From: Filimonas zeae
GTDB lineage: Bacteria > Bacteroidota > Bacteroidia > Chitinophagales > Chitinophagaceae
DNA length: 64,000 bases
NCBI RefSeq assembly: GCF_014641615.1
Contig: NZ_BMIB01000001.1
Coordinates: 248,769 to 312,768, forward strand
Direction: 5' to 3'
The first letter of the stretch is position 1. Every line of letters starts with the position of its first letter. Under the pieces are notes generated by a model that made no database searches, was not told the origin of the DNA, and worked only from the letters and a program-made list of their open reading frames with translations. The translations under genes were made by a program, and so were the position numbers. Below, one piece after another: positions 27,958-37,763 of the stretch.

Positions 27958-29439
27958 ATGCGTACGTTTTTATATAAAAGTTTACTACTGATTGCACTTG
28001 CGGGTACGTTGGGCTCGTGCAGCAAATGGCTGGAATTGCGGCCTGCTGATGGTATTGTAGGTGATGATTACTGGAAAACCAAAGAACAACTGGCTGCTGC
28101 TGTTACAGGTATTTATGCTTCTATGATAGGGCTTCCCTCTGGTGTGAGCGATCGTTTGCAGGTAGAATATCTGTTTATGTGGGGAGAAGCACGGGCGGAT
28201 ATGATAATGCCTACAACCAATGCCGGTAATGAAGACATTGATATATACAATGTAAACCTGCTTTCTACCAACTCTATCTTCAGCTGGCGTAGTTTGTACC
28301 GTACTATTAACTATTGCAATACGGTAATTGTAAATGCACCGGATGTGCCGGCTAATGACCCTACGCTTACGCAGGAAAAGCTGAATAACTATTTGTCTGA
28401 AGCTTATGCCATAAGGGCGTTGATGTATTTTTATCTGGCCCGCAGCTTTGGTGATGTGCCTTTGAAGCTTACCGCTACTACCAGTGATGATGATCTGGTG
28501 CAACTGCCCAAAACACCACAGGCAGATATATTAAAACAGGTGGTAGCTGATCTGGCAAAAGCAGAACCTATGGCAGTGCTTACTTTTGGCAACAGAGCCT
28601 CTGATAAAGGAAAAATAACCCGTTATACTATCAATGCCATTCAGGCTGATGTGTATTTGTGGATGGAACAATACACGGAGTGTATTACTGCCTGTGACAA
28701 AATCATCAGCTCCGGTAAGTTTGGTTTATTAACCGGTGTTAATTTACCTAACCTGTTTTCCAATGGTGGCAATACCAACGAATCTATTTTTGAACTACAG
28801 TTTGATGCGCAGGCGCAGAACCCTTTTGTAGGTATGTTTACCAATTCCCGCCGCCGTTATCAGATTACGCCCGCGGTAATGGAAACTATTTATACCGTAG
28901 ATTATGTTAATTCTGACAGTATTGACTATCGTGGTTCGTTATGGGTTAACTCCGGAGCCAATGCCGTTGTAAAATATTCTATTAATGCCACGGCAGATGC
29001 CTCATACAATCACTGGATGATGTACCGTTATGCAGATGTACTGCTGATGAAAGCAGAAGCACTGAATCAAACCGGCAGCGGCAGGCAGGCGCTGGATATT
29101 TTGTATACTGTAAGAAGAAGGTCGCATGCGCTGGAACAAACCGATTTAAACCCATCGGAAGAAGACACGGATGGCATAGCCGATTTTATATTACAGGAGA
29201 GGGGGCGTGAATTTGCATTTGAAGGAAAGCGCTGGTATGATATACTGCGTAATGCCAAACGCGAAAACTACCGGAGGCTTAGCCAGGTATTGCTGAGTAT
29301 GGTAATAAGTACCGTACCGCCTGAAAGGCAGCAAACTGCTCTTAACAAATACAGAGATTTCAACAGTCATTATTTCCCGATTCATATATATGAGCTCCAG
29401 ACTGATAAAAATCTGGTGCAGAACCCATTCTATCAATAA
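27958..29439 (+). CDS. SusD/RagB-family glycan-binding lipoprotein (block B, first)
   Basis: A 493-residue SusD-like protein of typical length, with lipobox TLGSC (Cys near 21), TPR-like helices in the first 250 residues, and the C-terminal RagB signature FILQERGREFAFEGKRWYDIL around residues 405-425. It pairs with the SusC 18 bp upstream. It is followed 19 bp downstream by a FAS1 lipoprotein, so the transcript continues. Confidence 0.95.
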   Translation: MRTFLYKSLLLIALAGTLGSCSKWLELRPADGIVGDDYWKTKEQLAAAVTGIYASMIGLPSGVSDRLQVEYLFMWGEARADMIMPTTNAGNEDIDIYNVNLLSTNSIFSWRSLYRTINYCNTVIVNAPDVPANDPTLTQEKLNNYLSEAYAIRALMYFYLARSFGDVPLKLTATTSDDDLVQLPKTPQADILKQVVADLAKAEPMAVLTFGNRASDKGKITRYTINAIQADVYLWMEQYTECITACDKIISSGKFGLLTGVNLPNLFSNGGNTNESIFELQFDAQAQNPFVGMFTNSRRRYQITPAVMETIYTVDYVNSDSIDYRGSLWVNSGANAVVKYSINATADASYNHWMMYRYADVLLMKAEALNQTGSGRQALDILYTVRRRSHALEQTDLNPSEEDTDGIADFILQERGREFAFEGKRWYDILRNAKRENYRRLSQVLLSMVISTVPPERQQTALNKYRDFNSHYFPIHIYELQTDKNLVQNPFYQ

Positions 29440-29458
29440 ACCAATAAAACCTGCACAT

Positions 29459-31135
29459 ATGAAAATAAGAATGCTTAAGCCGGTTTTTGTAATGGTGGTA
29501 ATACTTACTGCCGGCATCTTCAGTTGCCAGAAGATAAATATTGTTACTACTACTACTACTGCTACCAACCTGGTAGGGTATATGGAGAAAGATCCTGCTA
29601 CTTATTCTGAGTTTCTGAAGATTATTGAACGTTCGGGAACCTCTTCTTATCTGAATGCTTATGGTGCTTATACATTGTTTGCACCCAATAATGCGGCTGT
29701 TAAAACTTATCTGCAGCTGATAGGTAAAACCTCGGTAGAAGAAATTGATCCTGACCAACTGAAATTACTGGTGAAGTATCACCTGCTGTCAGATACTATA
29801 AGAACCCCACAGTTTACGGATGGGAAGTTGCCTGTGCCTACTATGCATGGCGAGTATCTGATTACCGGTGTTAAAAATACAGATGGGGTATCGCGCTATG
29901 TGGTTAACAGGTCTGCGGTAGTACTAACGCCGGATGTACGTGTGGGTAACGGTATACTGCATACCACCGATCATGTACTGATTCCTGCGCAGAAAACTAT
30001 TGCAAAGCTGCTGGAAGAAAATACTTCCTACAGCATTTTTACCCAGGCGTTAAAGGCTACCGGCTATTTTAAAACGCTGGATACACTGGTATATTTAAAT
30101 GATACAACGGCCCGTTGGTTAACTGTGCTTGCACAGAAAGATGCGGTATTTCAGGCGGCTGGTATTGCCAGTTATGAAGCGTTGAAAGCCAGATACAGTA
30201 ATCTGGGCGATCCTATGCAGCCTAAAGATAGTTTGCATTTATATGTAGGATATCATATTCTTTCCGGCCTGAAATATGTGGCCGACCTGGTAAGTGCACC
30301 GGCCCATGAAACACTGGCTCCGCAGGAAGTAGTATTAACTGCACTGAGAGGTGATACATTAAGGATAAATGAGGAAACTGTGGCAGGTGTGTTTGAAAAG
30401 GGGGTGGATGTGAACCGCAATAGCAGTGATTTATCTGCTACCAATGGCGTATTGCACGATGTATCTGCCGAGGTGTACATTAAAGTACGCAAGCCTACGC
30501 CTGTTTACTTTGATGTGGCTGACCAGCCTGAGATAAGGAAGCTTACCGCCAAGTTCAGAAAGGTGGGCAACTTTGTAACTTTTAACCTGGGCGACCTGGC
30601 GGATATTACCTGGAGTGCCGGTACTGTAACCTATAACTGTTATGCACCAGACCCAACCAAGGGTGCTTATTACTGGAATGACTGGATTACCCCATCTTCT
30701 CTGCGTACGCGTGCCGGACAGAATAACTGGATACAGTTTAAAACACCAGTAGTTATTAAAGGTAAATACAAAATATGGGTGTCTTACCGCCGTGATGCCG
30801 GTGGCATTAACTGCCAGGTATACTTTAACGATGTGCTGATGCCGCGCCTTATCAACTTTAATGATTACCGTTATGGTGCAAGCACCATTACTGACGAAGA
30901 ATTACAATCTCAGGGCTGGAAAAGATATTCTGCTACTGCTGCATTTAACAATACCGTAATGGGTTGTAAAATGGTAGGTACGGCAGACGTAACCACCACC
31001 GGCAGACATCTGATCAAATTTGTTCCTACGGGTGATGTGGGTGGCAATACCAACATTGATATGATTCATCTGATTCCGGAAGACATGGATCAGTTTAAAC
31101 CGCGTTTTGCTTCAGATGGCAGCCTCGTGTATTAA
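29459..31135 (+). CDS. FAS1 (fasciclin) lipoprotein with C-terminal beta-rich domain
   Basis: A 558-residue lipoprotein starting MKIRMLKPVF, with lipobox GIFSC. A Thr tract encoded by five ACT codons follows the lipidated Cys. FAS1 domain 1 spans about 35-180 (YTLFAPNNAAV, NGILHTTDHVL) and domain 2 about 185-350 (ATNGVLHDVSAEVYI). Residues 360-545 form a beta-rich region with alternating aromatic strands that looks like a carbohydrate-binding sandwich; I do not recognise its family. The frame runs further upstream into the susD end, but the signal peptide sets the start at 29459. Confidence 0.82.
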   Translation: MKIRMLKPVFVMVVILTAGIFSCQKINIVTTTTTATNLVGYMEKDPATYSEFLKIIERSGTSSYLNAYGAYTLFAPNNAAVKTYLQLIGKTSVEEIDPDQLKLLVKYHLLSDTIRTPQFTDGKLPVPTMHGEYLITGVKNTDGVSRYVVNRSAVVLTPDVRVGNGILHTTDHVLIPAQKTIAKLLEENTSYSIFTQALKATGYFKTLDTLVYLNDTTARWLTVLAQKDAVFQAAGIASYEALKARYSNLGDPMQPKDSLHLYVGYHILSGLKYVADLVSAPAHETLAPQEVVLTALRGDTLRINEETVAGVFEKGVDVNRNSSDLSATNGVLHDVSAEVYIKVRKPTPVYFDVADQPEIRKLTAKFRKVGNFVTFNLGDLADITWSAGTVTYNCYAPDPTKGAYYWNDWITPSSLRTRAGQNNWIQFKTPVVIKGKYKIWVSYRRDAGGINCQVYFNDVLMPRLINFNDYRYGASTITDEELQSQGWKRYSATAAFNNTVMGCKMVGTADVTTTGRHLIKFVPTGDVGGNTNIDMIHLIPEDMDQFKPRFASDGSLVY

Positions 31136-31162
31136 TTAATAAGTGCCGAAATAGAATTGACA

Positions 31163-32632
31163 ATGTTGACGAACACAAGTTGGATAAAAAGTATAATGGT
31201 GGTTACCTGTTTGCTTGCAGCGGGATGTACCCGCAAATGGGAAGAGCATAATGCGCCGGGTGATGCTATTTACGTACATAATAACCTTTATCAGCAGATA
31301 GCTGCCAATGCTTCTCTCAGCCGTTTTGCAGGCTTTCTGAAGCAAACCGGTTATGCTGATACTATCAGTTTGTCCCGCACGTTTACCGTATGGGCACCTA
31401 CTGATGAAGCCCTTAAAAACCTGGATGCTTCTGTTGTAAACAACGCTGCCAGTTTAAAGAAATTTGTGGCGCACCATATCGCTGCTTTTTCTTTCCGCAC
31501 CAGTGATGTACAGAAAGCAGCTGTAAGGGTAGGGCTGATGGATGGCAAGTATGGTTCTTTTGCGGTTGACAGTTTTGAAGATGCTGCCATAGTTGCTGCT
31601 AACGGAGTAGCTGCTAACGGTATATTTCATACCATTTCTGCGGCAGCGGCTTCGCGCGGCAATTGCTGGGATTATGTAGATAGTTTAAAGGCAGGCGGGC
31701 TTGCTATGGCAGCTTATCTGCGCGATAACCAGTACAGAGCACAGGATCTTACCAATGCGGAACAGATTGGTGTTAACCCTGATACCGGTGAGCCGATTTA
31801 TAAGCCCGGTACCGATTCGGTATGGCGTAATAAGTTTACCAATGAGGTATACGATCTGAAGCGCGAGGATTCTGTATACACTGTGTTTGTACTGGCAAAT
31901 ACTGCTTTTGATGCGGAACGCGTTCGTTTTTCGCCCTTTTATGCTACCGGTACTACCGACAGTACTACCAATCTGGCCCGGTGGAATACGGTAAAGGATC
32001 TGGTGGTGCCGGGTGCGTATGCACCGGAGCAGCTGCCGGATACCATTGTATCTAAGTACGGCGTAAGGATAGGCGTTAAAAAAAGCGCTGTTACCAGCTG
32101 GCATAAAACAAGCAACGGTTATGTATACGTAGTAAATGAAATGCCGGTTACGCTGGAGCAGAAGTTTCCGGATTTTATTGTACAGGGCGAAAACTATAAT
32201 ATGGCCCGTGTAATGCCTTCTGCTTCTATATTCACCAGAACCCTGGTGGACAGCTTTGCAGGAGGTACTTTTAAAGATGTGTTTGTGTACAGGCATGGTA
32301 TAAACCAGTTTTATGTAGGGTACCGTTTAAATAATGTATATACCACTACGTATAAGGTATACTGGCGGGTAATTAATAACACAGGCTTACTTGCGCATCC
32401 TTATGTACAGCGCCTGGCAATGGGGCGTATTGACAATACTGCCACCTTCCCTTATACCAACATAGTACCTTATAATTATAATGAAGTATACCTGGGAGAG
32501 TATAAGGTAACCAATTATGGCAACGGAGTATTAAGTATGTATCTGGTAAGTGCCAACATTACGCCATCGGGTTCTAACCATAACCAGAATGCGTTATTGC
32601 TGGATTATCTGCGCCTGGTGCCTGCACGTTAA
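31163..32632 (+). CDS. FAS1 (fasciclin) lipoprotein, third in block B
   Basis: A 489-residue lipoprotein starting MLTNTSWIKS, with lipobox LLAAGC. One clear FAS1 domain spans about residues 40-175 (FTVWAPTDEAL, NGIFHTISAAA) and a second, diverged one about 220-330 (YTVFVLANTAFDAER). The C-terminal 150 residues are beta-rich and end in a hydrophobic strand. It sits 27 bp after another FAS1 gene and 39 bp before the second susC. I prefer the ATG at 31163 over an in-frame TTG six bases earlier. Confidence 0.8.
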   Translation: MLTNTSWIKSIMVVTCLLAAGCTRKWEEHNAPGDAIYVHNNLYQQIAANASLSRFAGFLKQTGYADTISLSRTFTVWAPTDEALKNLDASVVNNAASLKKFVAHHIAAFSFRTSDVQKAAVRVGLMDGKYGSFAVDSFEDAAIVAANGVAANGIFHTISAAAASRGNCWDYVDSLKAGGLAMAAYLRDNQYRAQDLTNAEQIGVNPDTGEPIYKPGTDSVWRNKFTNEVYDLKREDSVYTVFVLANTAFDAERVRFSPFYATGTTDSTTNLARWNTVKDLVVPGAYAPEQLPDTIVSKYGVRIGVKKSAVTSWHKTSNGYVYVVNEMPVTLEQKFPDFIVQGENYNMARVMPSASIFTRTLVDSFAGGTFKDVFVYRHGINQFYVGYRLNNVYTTTYKVYWRVINNTGLLAHPYVQRLAMGRIDNTATFPYTNIVPYNYNEVYLGEYKVTNYGNGVLSMYLVSANITPSGSNHNQNALLLDYLRLVPAR

Positions 32633-32671
32633 CAAGAATCATTTTTACCGACTGTTTACTATATCACTATC

Positions 32672-35600
32672 ATGCAATTGACTACAACTATAACCTGGCG
32701 GAGTGTTTTACTGGCAGCGGCGTTAAGTGTTACTTCCGCGGGAGCATTTGCGCAGGATAAGGCCGGGAGTGCCAAAGCAGATACTGCGGTGCTGAAAGCA
32801 TCGGGTGTTATTAAAGATGCTGCCACCGGCAAACCGCTGGCTGGTGTTAACGTTTCTATTCCTACGTTTTCTGCTGCTATTACTGATGATAAGGGGCGAT
32901 TTACTATTAAGGTGCCTGATTATAATGTTACACTTTTTGTAAGTGCCGAAGGGGTACAAACCCGGCAGGTGCCATTACGTGGCAAAAAGGAAATAGCTGT
33001 TCGTTTGTACGACGAAAGTTTTGAATCTTATTATGCACCTGCGGTATCAGCGGTATCACGCAAAGCAGCTGTGAGTATGGTGGCTCCGGTTACTACCATT
33101 GATCCGGAAGGAGCATGGGCGCGCAACCAGGAAACTACAGACAGTTACCTGCAGGGCCTGGCTGGTGGGCTTACTGCCATACGTAAATCCGGCACACCCG
33201 GCATTGGCGCTTCTTTGTTTATGCGTGGTATTTCTTCGCTGTATACTACCAATAAACCACTGATAGTGGTAGATGGTGTTATTTATGATAACAAAGAATT
33301 TAATAGTTCGCTGATATCCGGACACAGCAGCAATCCGCTGTTGATGCTGGACATACAGGATATTGACAATATTACGGTTATTAAAGACGGCTCTTCTACC
33401 TATGGTACCAAGGGTGGTAACGGAGTAATTGTAATTACTACTGCTACCGCCAGGCAAAAAGCCACCCGTATTGATGTAGGTGTGTATGCAGGAGTAAACT
33501 TTGCGCCTAAACAATTACCGGTAATGAATGCAGCGCAGTACAGGCCTTACCTGGCAGACATGCTGCAATCCAAAGGACTTACACAGCAACAGATACTGGC
33601 GCAGCCGTATATGACTGATGACCCTGCTAACCCTGATTACGCACGTTATCATTACAATACCAACTGGCAGGATAAGGTATTACAGGGTGGTGCAAGCAGC
33701 AATGCCTATCTGAAGGTGAGCGGTGGGGATAATATTGCTACATACGCTTTATCTATGAACTATGCCCGTAATGAAGGCGTTATTAAAAATACTGACTTCA
33801 GCCGTTTGGGAACCCGTTTTAATGCAGAGTTGAACCTGAGCAAAAAGCTGGTTGCCCGGTCGGGTTTGTCTTTTTCCTACGCAGAACAGAATCTGCAGAA
33901 TACAGGTATTGCACCTAAAGTGAATCCTGTTTACGCGGCGTTGGTAAAATCGCCTTTTATGGCGCAGAACGATGTGAGCGATAAAGGCGATGTTTCGCCC
34001 AACTATGCCGATACAGATACACTGGGTTACAGTAACCCGGTATCTATTGTGGAAAAGTTGATGGCTATTAATAAAACCTATCGCTTCTTTGGCTGGCTGT
34101 CATTTGACTATCAGCTTAACAGTGCTTTCAGCATCAGCACCCGCGTGGGGCTTACCAACGATAAAGTGCGGGAAAACTTTTTTGTACCCAGTAAAGGTAT
34201 AGTGCATGATACCCTGCAAACAGCTATTGCCAACAACCGTTCTGGTACACAGGTGAAAAGATTATTGTCGGTTTATAACGATACCCGTGTAGCTTATAAG
34301 AAAACATTCAGCCGCATTCATTTTCTGGAGGCACAGGCAGGTGTGCGTTTTCAGCAGCAAAAGTTTGAGCAGGATTATATTCTGGGCTTTAACTCTGCTA
34401 CCGATGAGCTGATTAACGTAGGTTACGGTGCAGCTACCCTGCGCCAGGTAGGTGGCGACCTTTCTAAAAACCGCTGGCTGAATACATACATCAATGGTGA
34501 TTACAGTTTTGATAACCGCGTGTTTATAAACGCAGGTGTTACCATAGATGGTTCTTCCCGTTTTGGAGAGAATGCAGATGGAGGGATGCGCTTAAATGGT
34601 GTTAAGTATGCAGTACTGCCTTATGCCGGCGTAGCCTGGTTACTTTCATCTGAGCAGTTTATGAAGCAGCTGCCCTGGGTAAGTATGCTGAAACTGCGTG
34701 CGGGATATACACTGGCCGGAAACGACGATCTGGGAGATTATACTGCCAGACAGTATTACACTTCTCAGAACCTGTATGGTATGCAGGGGCTGGTGCGTGC
34801 TAACATTGCCAACCCACGTTTACAGTGGGAGGTGAACCGCAAGATGAATCTGGGCGTTGATATGGGCTTTTTTGATGATCGCCTGCGTGTAAGTGCTGAT
34901 GTTTATCAGAATACTACGGATAGAATGCTGGTACGCGAATCAACACCTGGTGGTACAGGTATTGACTACTTCTATTCCAACTCTGGTAAAATGCGTACCA
35001 GAGGCGGTGAGCTGGCTGTAAATGCCCGTGTTATTAATAGCCAGCAATTGAAGTGGGATCTGGGCTTTAGCCTGGCTGCCTACCGCAATACTGTAGTAAA
35101 GCTGCCACAGGGTGATATTGTAACACCTTTTGCCGGCGGAGAAATTCTTACCCGTGAGGGAAAAGCGGCAAACCTGTTTTACGGTTATAAAACCAATGGT
35201 GTATATGCTACTGATGCAGATGCAGCAGGTGATTCTACAATTAATTCAGGTGGTGCACTGGCTGCTTTTGGTGGTGGTGATATGCGTTTTGTAAATATCA
35301 ATGGCGACAAACGCATTGATAAAAACGATCGCCAGGTAATAGGTAACCCCAATCCTGATTTTACGGGAAGCATTACTACAGTACTTAACTGGAAGCGCTT
35401 TACCCTGAATGCCCTGTTTACTTTTAGTAAAGGCAATGATGTATACAACTATACCCGTTCTCAACTGGAATCGGGTGCTGGTTATAACAATCAGTTGTTA
35501 AGTATGCTTAACCGCTGGAGGGTGCAGGGGCAGGTAACCCATATTCCTAAAGCTACCTGGGGCGATCCGCTGGGCAACGCACGTTTTTCTGACCGTTGGA

Positions 35601-35842
35601 TTGAGGATGGTTCTTACTTCCGTTTAAGGAATATTTCGCTGGCTTACAATGTGAAAATTAAAACCGGCTTTTTACAGTATATGACGGTGTATGTAAGTGC
35701 GAACAACGTGTTTACCATTACCCGCTATCTGGGATATGATCCGGAGTTCAGTGCTACTGAATCGCCATTGGGACAGGGTGTAGACATAGGGCTGCAGCCG
35801 CAGATTAAATCTGCACAGGCGGGTATACGTTTAGGACTGTAA
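32672..35842 (+). CDS. SusC/RagA-family TonB-dependent receptor (block B, second; atypical N-terminus)
   Basis: A 1056-residue SusC-like receptor. The signal peptide ends around residue 27 (AGAFAQ), with a carboxypeptidase-D-like domain at about 42-115. The usual DxVVVGYG segment is missing: the corresponding region reads YAPAVSAVSRKAAVSM. The plug (about 145-260) retains LIVVDGVIYDN and ITVIKDGSSTYGTKGGNGV. The barrel appears complete. It is 39 bp after a FAS1 gene and 29 bp before its SusD. The lost motif may change coupling or signalling; TonB box location is unclear by eye. Confidence 0.92.
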   Translation: MQLTTTITWRSVLLAAALSVTSAGAFAQDKAGSAKADTAVLKASGVIKDAATGKPLAGVNVSIPTFSAAITDDKGRFTIKVPDYNVTLFVSAEGVQTRQVPLRGKKEIAVRLYDESFESYYAPAVSAVSRKAAVSMVAPVTTIDPEGAWARNQETTDSYLQGLAGGLTAIRKSGTPGIGASLFMRGISSLYTTNKPLIVVDGVIYDNKEFNSSLISGHSSNPLLMLDIQDIDNITVIKDGSSTYGTKGGNGVIVITTATARQKATRIDVGVYAGVNFAPKQLPVMNAAQYRPYLADMLQSKGLTQQQILAQPYMTDDPANPDYARYHYNTNWQDKVLQGGASSNAYLKVSGGDNIATYALSMNYARNEGVIKNTDFSRLGTRFNAELNLSKKLVARSGLSFSYAEQNLQNTGIAPKVNPVYAALVKSPFMAQNDVSDKGDVSPNYADTDTLGYSNPVSIVEKLMAINKTYRFFGWLSFDYQLNSAFSISTRVGLTNDKVRENFFVPSKGIVHDTLQTAIANNRSGTQVKRLLSVYNDTRVAYKKTFSRIHFLEAQAGVRFQQQKFEQDYILGFNSATDELINVGYGAATLRQVGGDLSKNRWLNTYINGDYSFDNRVFINAGVTIDGSSRFGENADGGMRLNGVKYAVLPYAGVAWLLSSEQFMKQLPWVSMLKLRAGYTLAGNDDLGDYTARQYYTSQNLYGMQGLVRANIANPRLQWEVNRKMNLGVDMGFFDDRLRVSADVYQNTTDRMLVRESTPGGTGIDYFYSNSGKMRTRGGELAVNARVINSQQLKWDLGFSLAAYRNTVVKLPQGDIVTPFAGGEILTREGKAANLFYGYKTNGVYATDADAAGDSTINSGGALAAFGGGDMRFVNINGDKRIDKNDRQVIGNPNPDFTGSITTVLNWKRFTLNALFTFSKGNDVYNYTRSQLESGAGYNNQLLSMLNRWRVQGQVTHIPKATWGDPLGNARFSDRWIEDGSYFRLRNISLAYNVKIKTGFLQYMTVYVSANNVFTITRYLGYDPEFSATESPLGQGVDIGLQPQIKSAQAGIRLGL

Positions 35843-35871
35843 TTCATTAAGAACTTATTGAAGTGATTATT

Positions 35872-37638
35872 ATGAAATCATTGGTTAGAAAAAAGCAGAT
35901 TTATATAGTGGCATTACCCGTGATGCTGTTGCTGGGCAGCGGGTGCAAAAAGATGTTTGATATTCAGCCTGAGCAAAACCTGGACAGGGAGCAGATGTAC
36001 CGCGATGTATATGATGCAGATGCGGCCGTGCTGGGCTTATACGGTAAGCTGCTGAACCTGGCAGAACAGCAGGTGGTGCTGAATGAATTACGCGCCGATC
36101 TGATGGATGTTACCTCCAATGCCAGTGAGGTGCTGAAAGAGGTGAATGAGCATACCGTTACATTGGAGAACCCGTATGCGAATCCAAAGCCTTTTTTTGA
36201 AACAATTCTGAACTGTAATGATGTGATTAAGAATTTTCGCATCATGTATACAGATAAAAAATTGTCAACAGAACAGTTTCAGCAGCGTTATGGCGATGTG
36301 GTGGCATTGCGTTCGTGGGTATATCTGCAGGCGGGCATACAGTTTGGTACCGTGCCTTACATTACAGATGCGCTGGAAACAGTGGATGCCGTAAAAGATG
36401 AAAGCCGCTTTACGCGCCTGGGGCTGGAGCGTTTGATAGATACCCTTATAAAAACCACGGATTCTATTCCTTATAAAGACCCTTATACTGCAACCACCAG
36501 CCTGGTAACCATTGTAGATGGCTATAACACATCTAAATTCTTTATTCATAAAAAGTGTTTGCTGGGCGATCTGTATCTGTGGCGCTCTGCTTTTACCAAA
36601 TCGGCAGCAGATGCCCGTACAGCTGCGCAGTATTATAAAGATGTAATGAATACCGATAAATCGGATGCAGGAGAAACTTACCGGGTAAAGTATTCTGAGG
36701 TACTTAGCAATAGTGACCTTGCTATTGGATATTACAATGACGGACGTGTGAACCAGTACAATGAAAATGCGCTGGTGAACAGCAACAGCCTGGGCTGGCG
36801 CTCTATGTTTGCACGTGCACAGGATGGCTTGTATAACCAGGAATGGATATGGATGTTATATTTTGATAAAAGCTTTGCACCAAAAAATCCTTTCATTAAC
36901 CTGTTTTCTAACAGAGGGGGCAGCTATCTGGTAAAGCCTTCACAAACAGCTATCACTGCCTGGAATAGCCAGGTGCAATCGGAAAATAATTTCCGTTTTG
37001 ATGGTCGTGGCAAGCTTACTTATACCATGCTGGATGGTCAGCCGGTGATTATGAAATATCTGTATAATTACCTGGATGAAACCACTTCTATACCTGTAAG
37101 GCCATTGGAAAAGCCGGGTAAATGGTTTTTGTACAGAGCTGCCTTGCTACACCTGCACTATGCAGAAGCAGCCAACCGTGATGGCCGGCACAGGTTAGCT
37201 TATGCCCTGGTAAACGATGGAATAAAAGCGAACTATACTGATCCGGCACTGCCTACAGATGTAACCAACAGCCAGCAGACTTTTGATGTAGAACCTTATG
37301 CTTTTGATGCCCGTTTGGGCGAAGTGCCACGTTTCCGCTCCGCATGGTATAAGAATGCAGGCATCAGAGGGCGTGCGCACCTGAAAGTGAATCCGGTAGC
37401 GGCTGGTAGCGATAGTACGCTTGCCATTGAAAACCAGATTATTGATGAACAGGGGCTGGAACTGGCATATGAAGGGCATCGTTGGGCAGATTTGCTACGC
37501 ATATCTATCCGCAGAGATGACCCTGCTTTTATAGCTGATAAGGTATATGAAAAGTTACAGAAAGGCGGTAATGGAAAAGCAGCTGAAGTAAGAGCCCGTT
37601 TGATGGCCAGAAACTGGTTTCTGCCGTTTAAATGGTAA
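35872..37638 (+). CDS. SusD/RagB-family glycan-binding lipoprotein (block B, second)
   Basis: A 588-residue SusD-like lipoprotein, somewhat long for the family, starting MKSLVRKKQIYI with lipobox LLLGSGC. Helical N-terminal half, and the C-terminal RagB signature IIDEQGLELAYEGHRWADLLR around residues 520-545. The ATG at 35872 is preferred; an in-frame GTG at 35863 would add three residues only. It ends block B and is followed by a bidirectional terminator against the LacI-family gene. Confidence 0.92.
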   Translation: MKSLVRKKQIYIVALPVMLLLGSGCKKMFDIQPEQNLDREQMYRDVYDADAAVLGLYGKLLNLAEQQVVLNELRADLMDVTSNASEVLKEVNEHTVTLENPYANPKPFFETILNCNDVIKNFRIMYTDKKLSTEQFQQRYGDVVALRSWVYLQAGIQFGTVPYITDALETVDAVKDESRFTRLGLERLIDTLIKTTDSIPYKDPYTATTSLVTIVDGYNTSKFFIHKKCLLGDLYLWRSAFTKSAADARTAAQYYKDVMNTDKSDAGETYRVKYSEVLSNSDLAIGYYNDGRVNQYNENALVNSNSLGWRSMFARAQDGLYNQEWIWMLYFDKSFAPKNPFINLFSNRGGSYLVKPSQTAITAWNSQVQSENNFRFDGRGKLTYTMLDGQPVIMKYLYNYLDETTSIPVRPLEKPGKWFLYRAALLHLHYAEAANRDGRHRLAYALVNDGIKANYTDPALPTDVTNSQQTFDVEPYAFDARLGEVPRFRSAWYKNAGIRGRAHLKVNPVAAGSDSTLAIENQIIDEQGLELAYEGHRWADLLRISIRRDDPAFIADKVYEKLQKGGNGKAAEVRARLMARNWFLPFKW

Positions 37639-37730
37639 CGATACCACAGAGAAACCGCCGTAAATCTGTATACAATATTGCGCCCTGTAAACGGGGTGTA
37701 CCTTTTGTTTGTATGTTATATTAGGTAAGA

Positions 37731-37763
37731 AAACCCTGCCTCTTCAGGCGGGGTTTATTTTTT
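37731..37763. terminator. Terminator between susD and lacI-type gene
   Basis: AAACCCTGCCT (37731-37741) pairs with AGGCGGGGTTT (37746-37756) over 11 bp, with one T-G wobble and a CTTC loop, followed by ATTTTTT on the plus strand. The tail overlaps the stop of the convergent LacI-family gene. Confidence 0.85.

Noticed and set aside
29546..29560. Five ACT codons as a possible phase-variable tract
   Set aside because: The repeat unit is a codon, so length change would not shift frame; it encodes a Thr linker after the lipobox.
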